From Deinococcus roseus (lineage in GTDB: Bacteria; Deinococcota; Deinococci; Deinococcales; Deinococcaceae), in assembly GCF_014646895.1 (NCBI RefSeq), contig NZ_BMOD01000001.1, forward strand, positions 243,172 to 307,171: DNA of 64,000 nt. Direction: 5' to 3'. This document shows positions 32,689 to 40,205 of this stretch, piece by piece; position 1 is the first letter of the stretch, and each line of letters opens with the position of its first letter. The notes beneath the pieces were generated by a model, which worked only from the letters and a program-made list of their open reading frames with translations, made no database searches and had not been told where the DNA came from. A program made the translations under genes and the position numbers.

Positions 32689-33168
32689 TCAATCAGGTCT
32701 GCACCCTTGCTGATGGAGTTCCTCAATGATCATTTCAGCAAAGCCTGAGATTTCTGCATTGGGATGGGAAACCAGGGCTGCAAAACGCAGGTGTTCAGCA
32801 TGAAGTTGCTGTCTCAATTGTCCCCACCAGCCTGCTGGCTCAGGATCATGCCTGGGAGACATTTCATGGAGTGGGCTGCTGCACACCACCAATCCATAAA
32901 AAATGTCCATCAGTTCTTCCTGCAATTGTTCACTGGCACTGTCAAAAATCTCCAGCAAAAACGGCAATGCAGGCAAAGCCGCAGATGAAGCAAAAACATG
33001 CTGGTGACACAGCCCACACCACAATTCATGGCCAGCCTGAGCAGCCAGACCAGGATCTGCTGAACGCAGCTGAATGAGCTGGTCCGGGACCTTCACAGCA
33101 ATTCCATAAGCCGTTCTGTATTTTGTCCAATCTGTGGCACGAATCCTTGATTCAACATCCAGCGTCAT
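32689..33168 (-). CDS. Hypothetical cytoplasmic protein, helical
   Basis: A 159-residue protein without a signal peptide. It is helix-rich with several His and Cys residues (HELWCGLCHQHVFASSAALP) and a segment ALPFLLEIFDSASEQLQEEL typical of HEAT-like helical repeats; the C-terminus is NAEISGFAEMIIEELHQQG. I do not recognise the family. The start is ATG 33168: CAGAAT (rc of 33175-33180) lies 6 bases upstream and TTGCAG 17 bases before that, a good leaderless promoter; the frame upstream of it (to 33582) is antisense to aroH. Divergent from aroH. Confidence 0.65.
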   Translation of the reverse strand: MTLDVESRIRATDWTKYRTAYGIAVKVPDQLIQLRSADPGLAAQAGHELWCGLCHQHVFASSAALPALPFLLEIFDSASEQLQEELMDIFYGLVVCSSPLHEMSPRHDPEPAGWWGQLRQQLHAEHLRFAALVSHPNAEISGFAEMIIEELHQQGCRPD

Positions 33169-33270
33169 GCCCTGATTCTGGTTTGTTTTCTGTTTTGCTG
33201 CAAGCCTCACCCACCAAATGGGATTAGACACCTCTCTCCCACCCTGACTTTTCAGTGTTACAATCACCCC

Positions 33271-33636
33271 ATGATGCGCGGGATTCGCGGTGCCACCACC
33301 GTCACTGAAAACACCTCTGAAGCCATTCACGAAGCCACAACCGAGCTTCTGCAGAAAATGCTGGATGCCAACACTGTGGAATTTGAAAACATCTGCTCGA
33401 TCATCTTCACGGTCACACCAGACATCAATGCAGCCTTTCCAGCAGAAGCTGCCCGTGCCATTGGCATGACCACCGTGCCCCTGCTGAATGCCCTGGAAAT
33501 TCCGGTTCCTGGCCGCCTGCAAAAAGCCATCCGGGTGATGATGCACGTGGAAACCGAGAAAAAGCAAGCAGACGTGAAACACATCTACCTGCGTGAAGCT
33601 GTGGTCTTGCGTCCAGACATTGCCAGCGCACAGTAA
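33271..33636 (+). CDS. aroH: Chorismate mutase, AroH class
   Basis: A 121-residue trimeric-type chorismate mutase making prephenate for Phe/Tyr synthesis. Conserved residues of the B. subtilis enzyme are present: the first active-site Arg in MRGIRGATTV, Glu in LNALEIPVPG, Arg in LQKAIRVMMH, and Tyr in HIYLREAVVLRPD. The start lies 6 bases after TACAAT (33259-33264), an extended -10 (TGTTACAAT); either of two adjacent ATG codons could be used. Single gene with its own terminator. Confidence 0.95.
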   Translation: MMRGIRGATTVTENTSEAIHEATTELLQKMLDANTVEFENICSIIFTVTPDINAAFPAEAARAIGMTTVPLLNALEIPVPGRLQKAIRVMMHVETEKKQADVKHIYLREAVVLRPDIASAQ

Positions 33637-33650
33637 GCACTGAGAACTTC

Positions 33651-33680
33651 AACCCCCATGTTCAGATGGACATGGGGGTT
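33651..33680. terminator. Bidirectional terminator aroH / metallohydrolase
   Basis: AACCCCCATGT (33651-33661) pairs with ACATGGGGGTT (33670-33680), between convergent genes. Confidence 0.85.
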
Positions 33681-33685
33681 CTGGT

Positions 33686-34339
33686 TTAAAACCCACCCGC
33701 AAACCGTTTCAGGGCCTGCCTGTCCGTCAGGGGCCGCCCATGTCCGAAAACCACCACTGCAGGGTCCAGTGAGGCCAGCAGTTTGATGCTCTGTCTGCTC
33801 TGTTCCCGATGAACGGTGTATTCGTCGGGCATTTCGTGCAGGCCGGGCTGCAGGGTGAAGGGGTTGAGGTTGCTCAGCACATCGCCTGCCACGGCCACCC
33901 CGTCTTTTTCCCGGAAGAAGATCACCGATCCAGGGGTGTGTCCGGGGGCGTGAATCACTTTGAAACCTGCAATTTCATCCCCGGCTGTGAGGGGACGGGC
34001 CACAGGATGCGGGCGGCCCATCCAGGTTTTTTCCTGCAGTTTGATGATCCAGCTTCTGGGCAGCATGGGTTTTCTGCCTTCCATGATGTCCCGGTCTGCT
34101 TCATGGCAGGCCAGAGGAAGGGCCATCTGTTTGCACAGGTGACTGGCCGCACCCTGGTGGTCCGGGTGCACATGGGTGAGGGCCAGCATGCTGGGTTTGC
34201 GGCCTTGCAATTGGCGGGTCAGGCGGCCTGCATCCCATTTGGTGGCAGCGTCGATCAAAACATCTCCCATCAGGTAGGTGTTGATCGAAAAAGCCGGAAA
34301 GTTGGGCAGCAGGTGCAGGTCTTCAGCGATTCTGAGCAT
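33686..34339 (-). CDS. Metallo-beta-lactamase fold hydrolase
   Basis: A 217-residue hydrolase. The zinc motif is THVHPDHQGA (about 55-64), with GHTPGS (His), VAGDVLSN (Asp) and FGHGRPL (His) later, the full ligand set of the glyoxalase II-like group. The substrate is unknown. It begins inside the end of the tetR gene (17-bp overlap), so it is in that operon and probably under that regulator, perhaps for detoxification. Confidence 0.87.
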   Translation of the reverse strand: MLRIAEDLHLLPNFPAFSINTYLMGDVLIDAATKWDAGRLTRQLQGRKPSMLALTHVHPDHQGAASHLCKQMALPLACHEADRDIMEGRKPMLPRSWIIKLQEKTWMGRPHPVARPLTAGDEIAGFKVIHAPGHTPGSVIFFREKDGVAVAGDVLSNLNPFTLQPGLHEMPDEYTVHREQSRQSIKLLASLDPAVVVFGHGRPLTDRQALKRFAGGF

Positions 34340-34898
34340 GTTGGGCCTCCAGCATTTGAAAGAGGGCTTCTCCGGTGGTTCTGAGGGGAAATGTGCTTTT
34401 CTGCACCCGACACAGCATCAGGGCACCTTCCAGGCTTGAGAGAATCAGGGGGGCGAGGTGCTCCGGGAAATTGTGGGCTTTCAGGGCCTGCGAGATGCCT
34501 TGCAACCAGCTGTCGAAAACCTGATTGCAGGCTTCCTGCAAGGCGGTCTGTTCGGGTTGCAGGGTGGTGGCCACACTGGCAATGGGGCATCCCTGGGTGT
34601 AGTTGCTGGTCACCAGCATGTTCTCGAAGTACCCCAGAATGAATTTGAAGCCGTACATCAACCCGTGTTCGCTGAGGGCATGCTGGAAAAGCTGGCTGTA
34701 CTGTGCCCCAACCTGCTGAAGGGCGTCTGCAGCGAGTTGTTCCTTGCCTTCTGGAAAGTAGTGGTACAGGGAGCCTTTGGGTGCAGAACTGGTCTGCAGG
34801 ATCTGGTCCAGCCCTGTGGCTGCGTATCCCTGTTTCTGCAGCAGCAGGGCTGTGGTGTCGATGAGTTTCTGGCGGGCATCGGACTTGCGGGGTGACAT
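34323..34898 (-). CDS. TetR family repressor (LmrA/YxaF type)
   Basis: A 191-residue repressor. The HTH is LLQKQGYAATGLDQILQTSS then APKGSLYHYFPEGKEQLAA, followed by a C-terminal ligand domain of the LmrA/YxaF (TetR_C) kind with GCPIASVATTL. It would repress its own operon with the metallohydrolase. The promoter TTGAAT-16-TATAAT (minus strand) is leaderless, with the -10 box ending 6 bases before the ATG, and is covered by a dyad operator (34907-34924). Confidence 0.9.
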   Translation of the reverse strand: MSPRKSDARQKLIDTTALLLQKQGYAATGLDQILQTSSAPKGSLYHYFPEGKEQLAADALQQVGAQYSQLFQHALSEHGLMYGFKFILGYFENMLVTSNYTQGCPIASVATTLQPEQTALQEACNQVFDSWLQGISQALKAHNFPEHLAPLILSSLEGALMLCRVQKSTFPLRTTGEALFQMLEAQHAQNR

Positions 34899-34904
34899 GT
34901 TTTT

Positions 34905-34932
34905 ATTATAGTGACTGGTCTATATAATTCAA
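34905..34932 (-). promoter_or_regulatory. Leaderless promoter and TetR operator
   Basis: Minus strand TTGAAT (rc of 34927-34932), 16-bp spacer, TATAAT (rc of 34905-34910), then AAAAAC and ATG. The dyad TATAG-N8-CTATA (34907-34924) with the inner TAGACCAGTCACTA resembles LmrA/YxaF operators (TAGACCRGTCTA-like) and spans the spacer. Confidence 0.75.
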
Positions 34933-35154
34933 GGGGTGTGGCTGCATCTGCCGCATGAATGTCAACAAGCAGCTTCAGCGCCATCAAGCAAGTCAGTGCT
35001 TTCTGCAGTTTGCCCTGTCTTGACCCCAAGATGCGCCTTCAGGACAGCCTGGTTGGCGCGGGGTCGCTCGGCTCTCGGCCCTCAGCACTCGGCATCTTTC
35101 CCGAACCTGCACCATCATCCAGACTTTCCCTGGCCGCTTCGTTAAACTGACCCC
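34933..35154. other. Spacer with a heptamer array
   Basis: No gene. Four NCTCRGC heptamers lie at 35066-35093, another example of the 7-bp arrays near 29617 and 30388 but with a different unit. TAAACT (35143-35148) is the -10 box of the next gene. Confidence 0.55.
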
Positions 35155-37203
35155 ATGACCAACCGATTGAGCCAGGAAACCAGCCCTTATTTGAAACAGC
35201 ACGAAAACAACCCGGTGGACTGGTATCCCTGGGGAGAAGAGGCTTTTGAGAAAGCCCGGCAGGAAGACCGTCCCATTTTGCTGAGCATCGGGTATTCCAC
35301 CTGCCACTGGTGCCATGTGATGGCCCATGAATCCTTTGAGAACGAGGAGATCTCTGCCCTGATGAACGGGTGGTTTGTGCCCATCAAACTGGACCGGGAA
35401 GAAAGACCCGATGTGGACGCTGTCTACATGAGCGCTGTGCAGGCCATGACGGGTTCTGGCGGATGGCCCATGACGGTTTTCCTGACCCCCGATCTGTGTC
35501 CTTTTTATGGAGGCACCTATTACCCACCTGAAGATGCTTTCGGGCGCATGGGGTTCCGCAGGTTGCTGCATGCCATTCACAACGCCTGGGAGAACAAGCG
35601 CGATGAAGTCCTGACCAGTGCAACCTCCCTGACGGACCATCTGAAGCAGTCCAGTGTGAGGGAAGCCCGCAACAATGACCTCTCTGCAGAACATGCGACC
35701 ACCACCATTGAAAACCTGCGCATGCGCTTTGATTCCCACTGCGGCGGATTTGGGGAAGCCCCCAAATTCCCTGCGCCCACCACCCTGGAATTCCTGCTGA
35801 TGCATGCCACCCGCACCGGAAACCAGAAGGCCCTGGAGATGGTGACCTACACCCTGGAACAGATGGCCAGAGGAGGCATTTTTGACCAGCTGGGCGGAGG
35901 TTTTGCCCGTTACAGCGTGGACAGCGAGTGGCTGGTGCCCCACTTTGAAAAAATGCTCTACGACAATGCCCAGCTTGCCAGGGTGTACCTGCATGCTTAC
36001 CAGATCACAGGCTCTCCCCTGTTCCGGGAAACCACAGAACGCACCCTGGATTACCTGATCCGGGAAATGCTCTCTAAAGAAGGCGGATTTTACAGCGCCC
36101 AGGATGCCGACCAGGAGGGCATTGAAGGCAAGTTCTTCGTCTGGACCCCTCAGGAATTTGATGAGCTGCTGGGCCAGGACAGCGACCTGTTAAAAAGACA
36201 CTATGGCGTTACACCTTATGGCAACTTCGAGGACCCCCACCACCGGGAATTTGGACGCAGGAACGTGCTCTCTGTGCAGCGCAGCCTGCAGGACCTTGCC
36301 GAAGATTTCAATGTCAGCATCGAAGTGGTGCAGGACAAAATCCTGCAGGCCAGAAAAACCCTGTTTGAGGCGCGCAATGAACGTGCAAAACCCGGCACCG
36401 ACGACAAGATCCTCACTTCCTGGAATGGTCTGGCCCTGGCTGCATTTGCAGAAGCAGGTCGGGTTCTGGGACGCGAAGATTGCCTGCAGGTCGCCCGTCA
36501 GAATGCCTCTTTCCTGAAAAACAACCTGTGGAATGGGGACACGTTGCTGCACACCTACAAAAACGGTCAGGCCCGCATTTCGGGTTTGCTGGAAGACCAT
36601 GTGCTGTACGGTCTGGGCCTGATCGAACTGTTCAAGGCCACTGGAGAACCCGATCACCTCCAGACCGCCCAGCGGCTCTGGGACACCGTGAAAGCTGAGC
36701 ACTGGGACAGTGAAACCGCTGCTTTTTACAGCACTCCTGCCACCCAACGTGATCTGATCACCCGCAGGCAGGAGTTTTTCGATGCGGCCATCATCAGTGA
36801 CAATGCGGCTGCCACCCTGCTGGCCCTGTGGATCGAGCGCTATTTTCAGGATCAGGAGGCCCGCCAGATTGCAGAGCAGGTGGTGTCCAGCAGTCTGGGC
36901 CAGATGCGCTCTTACGCCACGGGTTTTGGGGGGATGTGGCAGGCTTTTGAATTCCTGCATTCCAGACACACCGAACTGGTGGTGATGGGAAGTCCAGAAG
37001 AAAGGCAACCTCTGGAACAGGTGATTGCAGAATTCTACCTGCCCACCACAGCCCTCTCCCCTGCTGCATCTGAATGGGGGTTGCCTGTGCTGGAAGGCCG
37101 TCAGGCCAATGGCATGGCCTACGTCTGCGAGGATTTTGCCTGCCAGTTGCCAGCCAGGGATCCTGAAGCCCTGCGTGAACAGCTGAAAACTCTGGCTGGA
37201 TAA
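35155..37203 (+). CDS. Thioredoxin-domain protein of the YyaL/SSP411 family
   Basis: A 682-residue protein (DUF255). The N-terminal thioredoxin-like domain has NPVDWYPWGEEAFEKA, STCHWCHVMAHESFE with the redox pair Cys50-x-x-Cys53, and GGWPMTVFLTP. The remainder is an alpha/alpha-barrel of the six-hairpin glycosidase type (GGIFDQLGGGFARYSVD, VPHFEKMLYDNAQL, DDKILTSWNGLALAA). The family is widespread with no established reaction. ATG 35155 follows TAAACT by exactly 6 bases: leaderless. Single gene ending in a perfect terminator. Confidence 0.92.
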   Translation: MTNRLSQETSPYLKQHENNPVDWYPWGEEAFEKARQEDRPILLSIGYSTCHWCHVMAHESFENEEISALMNGWFVPIKLDREERPDVDAVYMSAVQAMTGSGGWPMTVFLTPDLCPFYGGTYYPPEDAFGRMGFRRLLHAIHNAWENKRDEVLTSATSLTDHLKQSSVREARNNDLSAEHATTTIENLRMRFDSHCGGFGEAPKFPAPTTLEFLLMHATRTGNQKALEMVTYTLEQMARGGIFDQLGGGFARYSVDSEWLVPHFEKMLYDNAQLARVYLHAYQITGSPLFRETTERTLDYLIREMLSKEGGFYSAQDADQEGIEGKFFVWTPQEFDELLGQDSDLLKRHYGVTPYGNFEDPHHREFGRRNVLSVQRSLQDLAEDFNVSIEVVQDKILQARKTLFEARNERAKPGTDDKILTSWNGLALAAFAEAGRVLGREDCLQVARQNASFLKNNLWNGDTLLHTYKNGQARISGLLEDHVLYGLGLIELFKATGEPDHLQTAQRLWDTVKAEHWDSETAAFYSTPATQRDLITRRQEFFDAAIISDNAAATLLALWIERYFQDQEARQIAEQVVSSSLGQMRSYATGFGGMWQAFEFLHSRHTELVVMGSPEERQPLEQVIAEFYLPTTALSPAASEWGLPVLEGRQANGMAYVCEDFACQLPARDPEALREQLKTLAG

Positions 37204-37215
37204 ATTCAACAAACA

Positions 37216-37245
37216 AAAACAGGCCGTTTTACAGCGGCCTGTTTT
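37216..37245. terminator. Bidirectional terminator yyaL-like / bioB
   Basis: AAAACAGGCCG (37216-37226), loop TTTTACAG, CGGCCTGTTTT (37235-37245), between convergent genes. Confidence 0.92.
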
Positions 37246-37260
37246 CTGTTGATCTGCCTA

Positions 37261-38232
37261 TCACATCAGGGTGAGGTTCAGTTTCTCCAGCATCAGGTGG
37301 TCTTTTTCCAGTTCAGGGTTTCTGGCGGTCAACAGCTTCTCTCCCAGGAAAATGGAGTTGGCCCCAGCCATGAAGCACCAGGCCTGTACAGGTTCTCCCA
37401 TGCTCTCCCGACCTGCCGAGAGGCGCACAAAGCTGTCTGGCATCAGGATGCGGGCCACTGCCACGGTCCTGACCACCTCGGACCAGTCCAGGGCTTTAGA
37501 GTCTGCCAGAGGGGTTCCTGGGGTGGCAATCAGGTGGTTGATGGGCACCGATTCGGGAGCAGGATTGAGCATGGAGAGTTCCAGCAAGAAACGTGCCCGC
37601 TGTTCACGGGTTTCCCCCAGACCAACAATGCCGCCACAGCACACCTTCATGCCCGCTTCCCGCACGTTCTGCAGGGTGTCCAGGCGGTTCTGGTAGGTGC
37701 GGGTGGTGATGATGTTGCCATAGTGGTCGCTGGAGGTGTCCAGGTTGTGGTTGTAGTAATCCAGCCCGGCTTCACCCAGGGTCTGGGCCTGTTCATCGTC
37801 CAGCATGCCCAGTGTGGCGCAGGTTTCCAGGCCCAGGGCTTTGACTTCCCGCACCATCTCGGCCACCCGTTCCAGGTCTTTTCCTCTGGGGGAGCGCCAG
37901 GCGGCACCCATGCAGAAACGGCTGGCCCCCTGTCTTCTGGCACTCTTCGCGGCTTCCAGCACATCATCAATGTTGAGCAGTTGCTGGGCTTTCACACCCG
38001 TGTCATGGTGGGCAGACTGGGGGCAGTAAGCGCAGTCTTCCGGGCAGCCTCCGGTTTTGATGGACAGCAACGTGGAAGCCTGAATTTCCCCGGCCCTGAA
38101 ATGTTCACGGTGCACAGCATGGGCCTGAAACACCAGATCCATAAAGGGTTTTTGGAAGAGGTCCAGCACCTGCTCAAAACCGTAAGTTGGGATGGGCTGG
38201 TTGATGGTGCTGTGTTCGGTGCTGAGGGTCAT
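37261..38232 (-). CDS. bioB: Biotin synthase
   Basis: A 323-residue radical SAM enzyme inserting sulfur into dethiobiotin. Cys63, Cys67 and Cys70 of GGCPEDCAYC bind the 4Fe-4S cluster; Cys residues in RFCMGAAWR, ETCATLG and MKVCCGGIVGLGE and the final RLSAGRE supply the 2Fe-2S site (Arg and Cys ligands). Its ATG overlaps the stop of the solute-binding protein gene (ATGA, 38229-38232), so it has no promoter of its own in sight and depends on the upstream BirA-like operator. No bioA, bioD or bioF is nearby. Confidence 0.96.
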   Translation of the reverse strand: MTLSTEHSTINQPIPTYGFEQVLDLFQKPFMDLVFQAHAVHREHFRAGEIQASTLLSIKTGGCPEDCAYCPQSAHHDTGVKAQQLLNIDDVLEAAKSARRQGASRFCMGAAWRSPRGKDLERVAEMVREVKALGLETCATLGMLDDEQAQTLGEAGLDYYNHNLDTSSDHYGNIITTRTYQNRLDTLQNVREAGMKVCCGGIVGLGETREQRARFLLELSMLNPAPESVPINHLIATPGTPLADSKALDWSEVVRTVAVARILMPDSFVRLSAGRESMGEPVQAWCFMAGANSIFLGEKLLTARNPELEKDHLMLEKLNLTLM

Positions 38233-39803
38233 TTGCTGGCCTTCTTTCGGACTTTGTTGAAGGCTTCCACACCCAGAGGACTGGGAACCCAGCCGGACAC
38301 GTTGGAGCGGGTGGCAGCCACAGGACGGGAATGCACCAGTGGAATACGCACATTGGCCTTGAAGGTCAACTGGTGGATTTGCTGGTACAGGGCGGCTTTC
38401 TGGTTTCTGTCTTTGACGCTTCTGGCACGGACCAGCAGGTTTTCCAGTTCCTGGGGGTAATAATGGCTGTCCAGGCTGGTGTAAGGACCATAATAGGCGC
38501 TGTAGAAGTTGTCAGGATCGCCGTAATCGCCGATCCAGCCCACAATGTAGCTGTCATAGCCGGGTTCGGTGCGGGAGTCTTTGACCCATTTGGCCCAGTC
38601 CTGGGTGCGCAAATTCACTTTGATGCCCACATCGGCAAGATCCACCGCAATGGCTTCTGCGAGTGCTTTGGGGTTGGGATAATACTGCCTTGCAATGGGC
38701 GGGTACCAGAGGTCAAAAGACACGTTGTTCAGATTGGCATCTTTCAGGATTTTTCTGGCCTGGGCGGGGTCAAATTTGTAGTCTTTGATGTTGGGGTCCA
38801 GGGCCCAGGCCAGCTGGGAAGGCAACAGTCCGGCATCGGTGTAACCCAGATCGCCATAGAAAGCTTCCACAATGGCTTTTTTGTTGACGGCCAGACTGAT
38901 GGCCTGCCGCACCTTTTCGTCTTTGAGGTAAGCGTTTTTGACGTTCAGGCTGAGGAAACCTACATTGAAAGAGGGCTTCAGGACCACTCTGAGGTTGCGG
39001 TCTGCCTTGATCAGGTTCAGGCTGTCTGGAACCAGGTCAGAGGTGAAATCAATGCTGCCAGCCCGCAGTTCATTGAGCCGCTGGTTGGCATCTGCAATGA
39101 AACGGATGATCAACTGGTCGGTGTTGCTTTTGACCCCCCAGTAAGTGCGGTTGGGTTTGAGGGTGATGTGGTCCCCAGAAAGCCACTCCACAAATTCAAA
39201 AGGACCGGTGCCCACGGGTCTGGAGGCGGGAGTGCCGTATTTGGCTCCCTGGGCCTTGATGGCGGTGGGGCTGGCAATGCCGAAGTAGCCTGCCCCAATC
39301 AACTGCGGAAAGCTGGCATAAGGTTTGTTCAGGGTGAATTTGACTGTGAACTCGTCCAGTTTCTGGACGTTTTTCAAGAGGCCATCTGCAGAGCCTTTGT
39401 AGCCGCCCAGAAGCTGGCCCCAGATGCCGAAGGCCTTGCCACTGTCCCGGTAGCCGTATTCAAAACCGGGGTCCCACCAGCGCATGACATTAAACACCAC
39501 AGCATCTGCATTGAAAGGGGTTCCATCATGGAATTTGACCCCTTTGCGGAGGGTGAAGGTCCACTCGGTGGCGGTGGAGTTGCTTTTCCAGTGGGTGGCC
39601 AGGGCAGGTCTGGCCTGCACTGTGCCATCTTGCACCCACACCAGGGTGTCGTAAATTTGCACCTGAGGCAACATGCTGGTGCGTTCCACAATGTTTCCGC
39701 TTTCCAGGTTGACAGGTTCACCGGTGGCACCATAAACCAGGGTGCTGGCAGAAGCTGCAGAGACGGTAAAAAGGGCGAGAGCAATCAGGGTGTGTTTCAA
39801 CAT
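38229..39803 (-). CDS. Family 5 (peptide-type) solute-binding protein
   Basis: A 524-525 residue exported binding protein of the DppA/OppA family. Signal peptide MLKHTLIALALFTVSAASAS, then VYGATGEPVNLE, the SBP_bac_5 signature FTLRKGVKFHDGTPFNADAV and GTGPFEFVEW. No lipobox is seen. Such proteins deliver peptides, nickel, or other solutes to an ABC importer; no permease or ATPase gene is near. It overlaps bioB and is preceded by a BirA-like operator, so its ligand may be biotin, a biotin peptide or a precursor. There are two adjacent ATG codons; the second (39803) is 7 bases after TAACAT and fits a leaderless start. Confidence 0.88.
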   Translation of the reverse strand: MLKHTLIALALFTVSAASASTLVYGATGEPVNLESGNIVERTSMLPQVQIYDTLVWVQDGTVQARPALATHWKSNSTATEWTFTLRKGVKFHDGTPFNADAVVFNVMRWWDPGFEYGYRDSGKAFGIWGQLLGGYKGSADGLLKNVQKLDEFTVKFTLNKPYASFPQLIGAGYFGIASPTAIKAQGAKYGTPASRPVGTGPFEFVEWLSGDHITLKPNRTYWGVKSNTDQLIIRFIADANQRLNELRAGSIDFTSDLVPDSLNLIKADRNLRVVLKPSFNVGFLSLNVKNAYLKDEKVRQAISLAVNKKAIVEAFYGDLGYTDAGLLPSQLAWALDPNIKDYKFDPAQARKILKDANLNNVSFDLWYPPIARQYYPNPKALAEAIAVDLADVGIKVNLRTQDWAKWVKDSRTEPGYDSYIVGWIGDYGDPDNFYSAYYGPYTSLDSHYYPQELENLLVRARSVKDRNQKAALYQQIHQLTFKANVRIPLVHSRPVAATRSNVSGWVPSPLGVEAFNKVRKKASK

Positions 39804-39812
39804 CATAAAGAT

Positions 39813-39842
39813 GTTAACTCAAAACCAATTTTTTGGGTTAAC
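39813..39842. promoter_or_regulatory. BirA-like biotin operator
   Basis: GTTAAC at 39813-39818 and 39837-39842, separated by 18 bp, form a 30-bp interrupted palindrome whose inner flanks also match (CAAAA against TTTTG). This is the layout of bacterial biotin-repressor sites (TTGTTAAC-N14/16-GTTAACAA type). It overlaps the -10 region of the binding-protein/bioB operon. Outer TTG/CAA bases are not conserved. Confidence 0.7.
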
Positions 39843-39860
39843 CCTGAACGGCTGCGCACA

Positions 39861-39891
39861 AAAAGGGAAAACCCGGATGGGGGCATCCGGG
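39861..39891 (-). terminator. Terminator reading leftward
   Basis: On the minus strand CCCGGATG, loop CCCC, CATCCGGG (39872-39891) followed by TTTTCCCTTTTT. It is the first terminator downstream of the gene ending at 40206. Confidence 0.8.
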
Positions 39892-40205
39892 GAGCTTGAT
39901 AGGAAATCATACGAGCATTTGGACAGGTGACCTCAAGGAGTGTGCGCAGGTTTTTCTGTGCAGTTAAGGTTTTCCAGCCCATGTAGAAATCTACATTTGC
40001 ATTGATACAGGGGTATGGGTTGGGAGTGATATACGCTCAACCCGAGATAGATGGTACCTGAATTCACAGTTTTGTGTTACTACAAAAGGACGGTTCAGGG
40101 TCCATCGGTTCTGTAGTGTTTTCTCCTTACATATGAATTTTTTACTGTCTCAATCGAATGAAAAATTTAATGAGTATTTAAAATGAACCTTATAAGGGAA
40201 ATCCC
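39892..40205. other. Spacer with two hairpins, no gene
   Basis: Between the terminator and the end of the TPR-like gene. Hairpins: ATGTAGA/TCTACAT (39981-39996) and GGGTTG...CAACCC (40017-40043, extended by GAGTG/CGCTC). It could be a long 3' untranslated region or hold a small RNA; no promoter or reading frame supports either. Confidence 0.4.
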
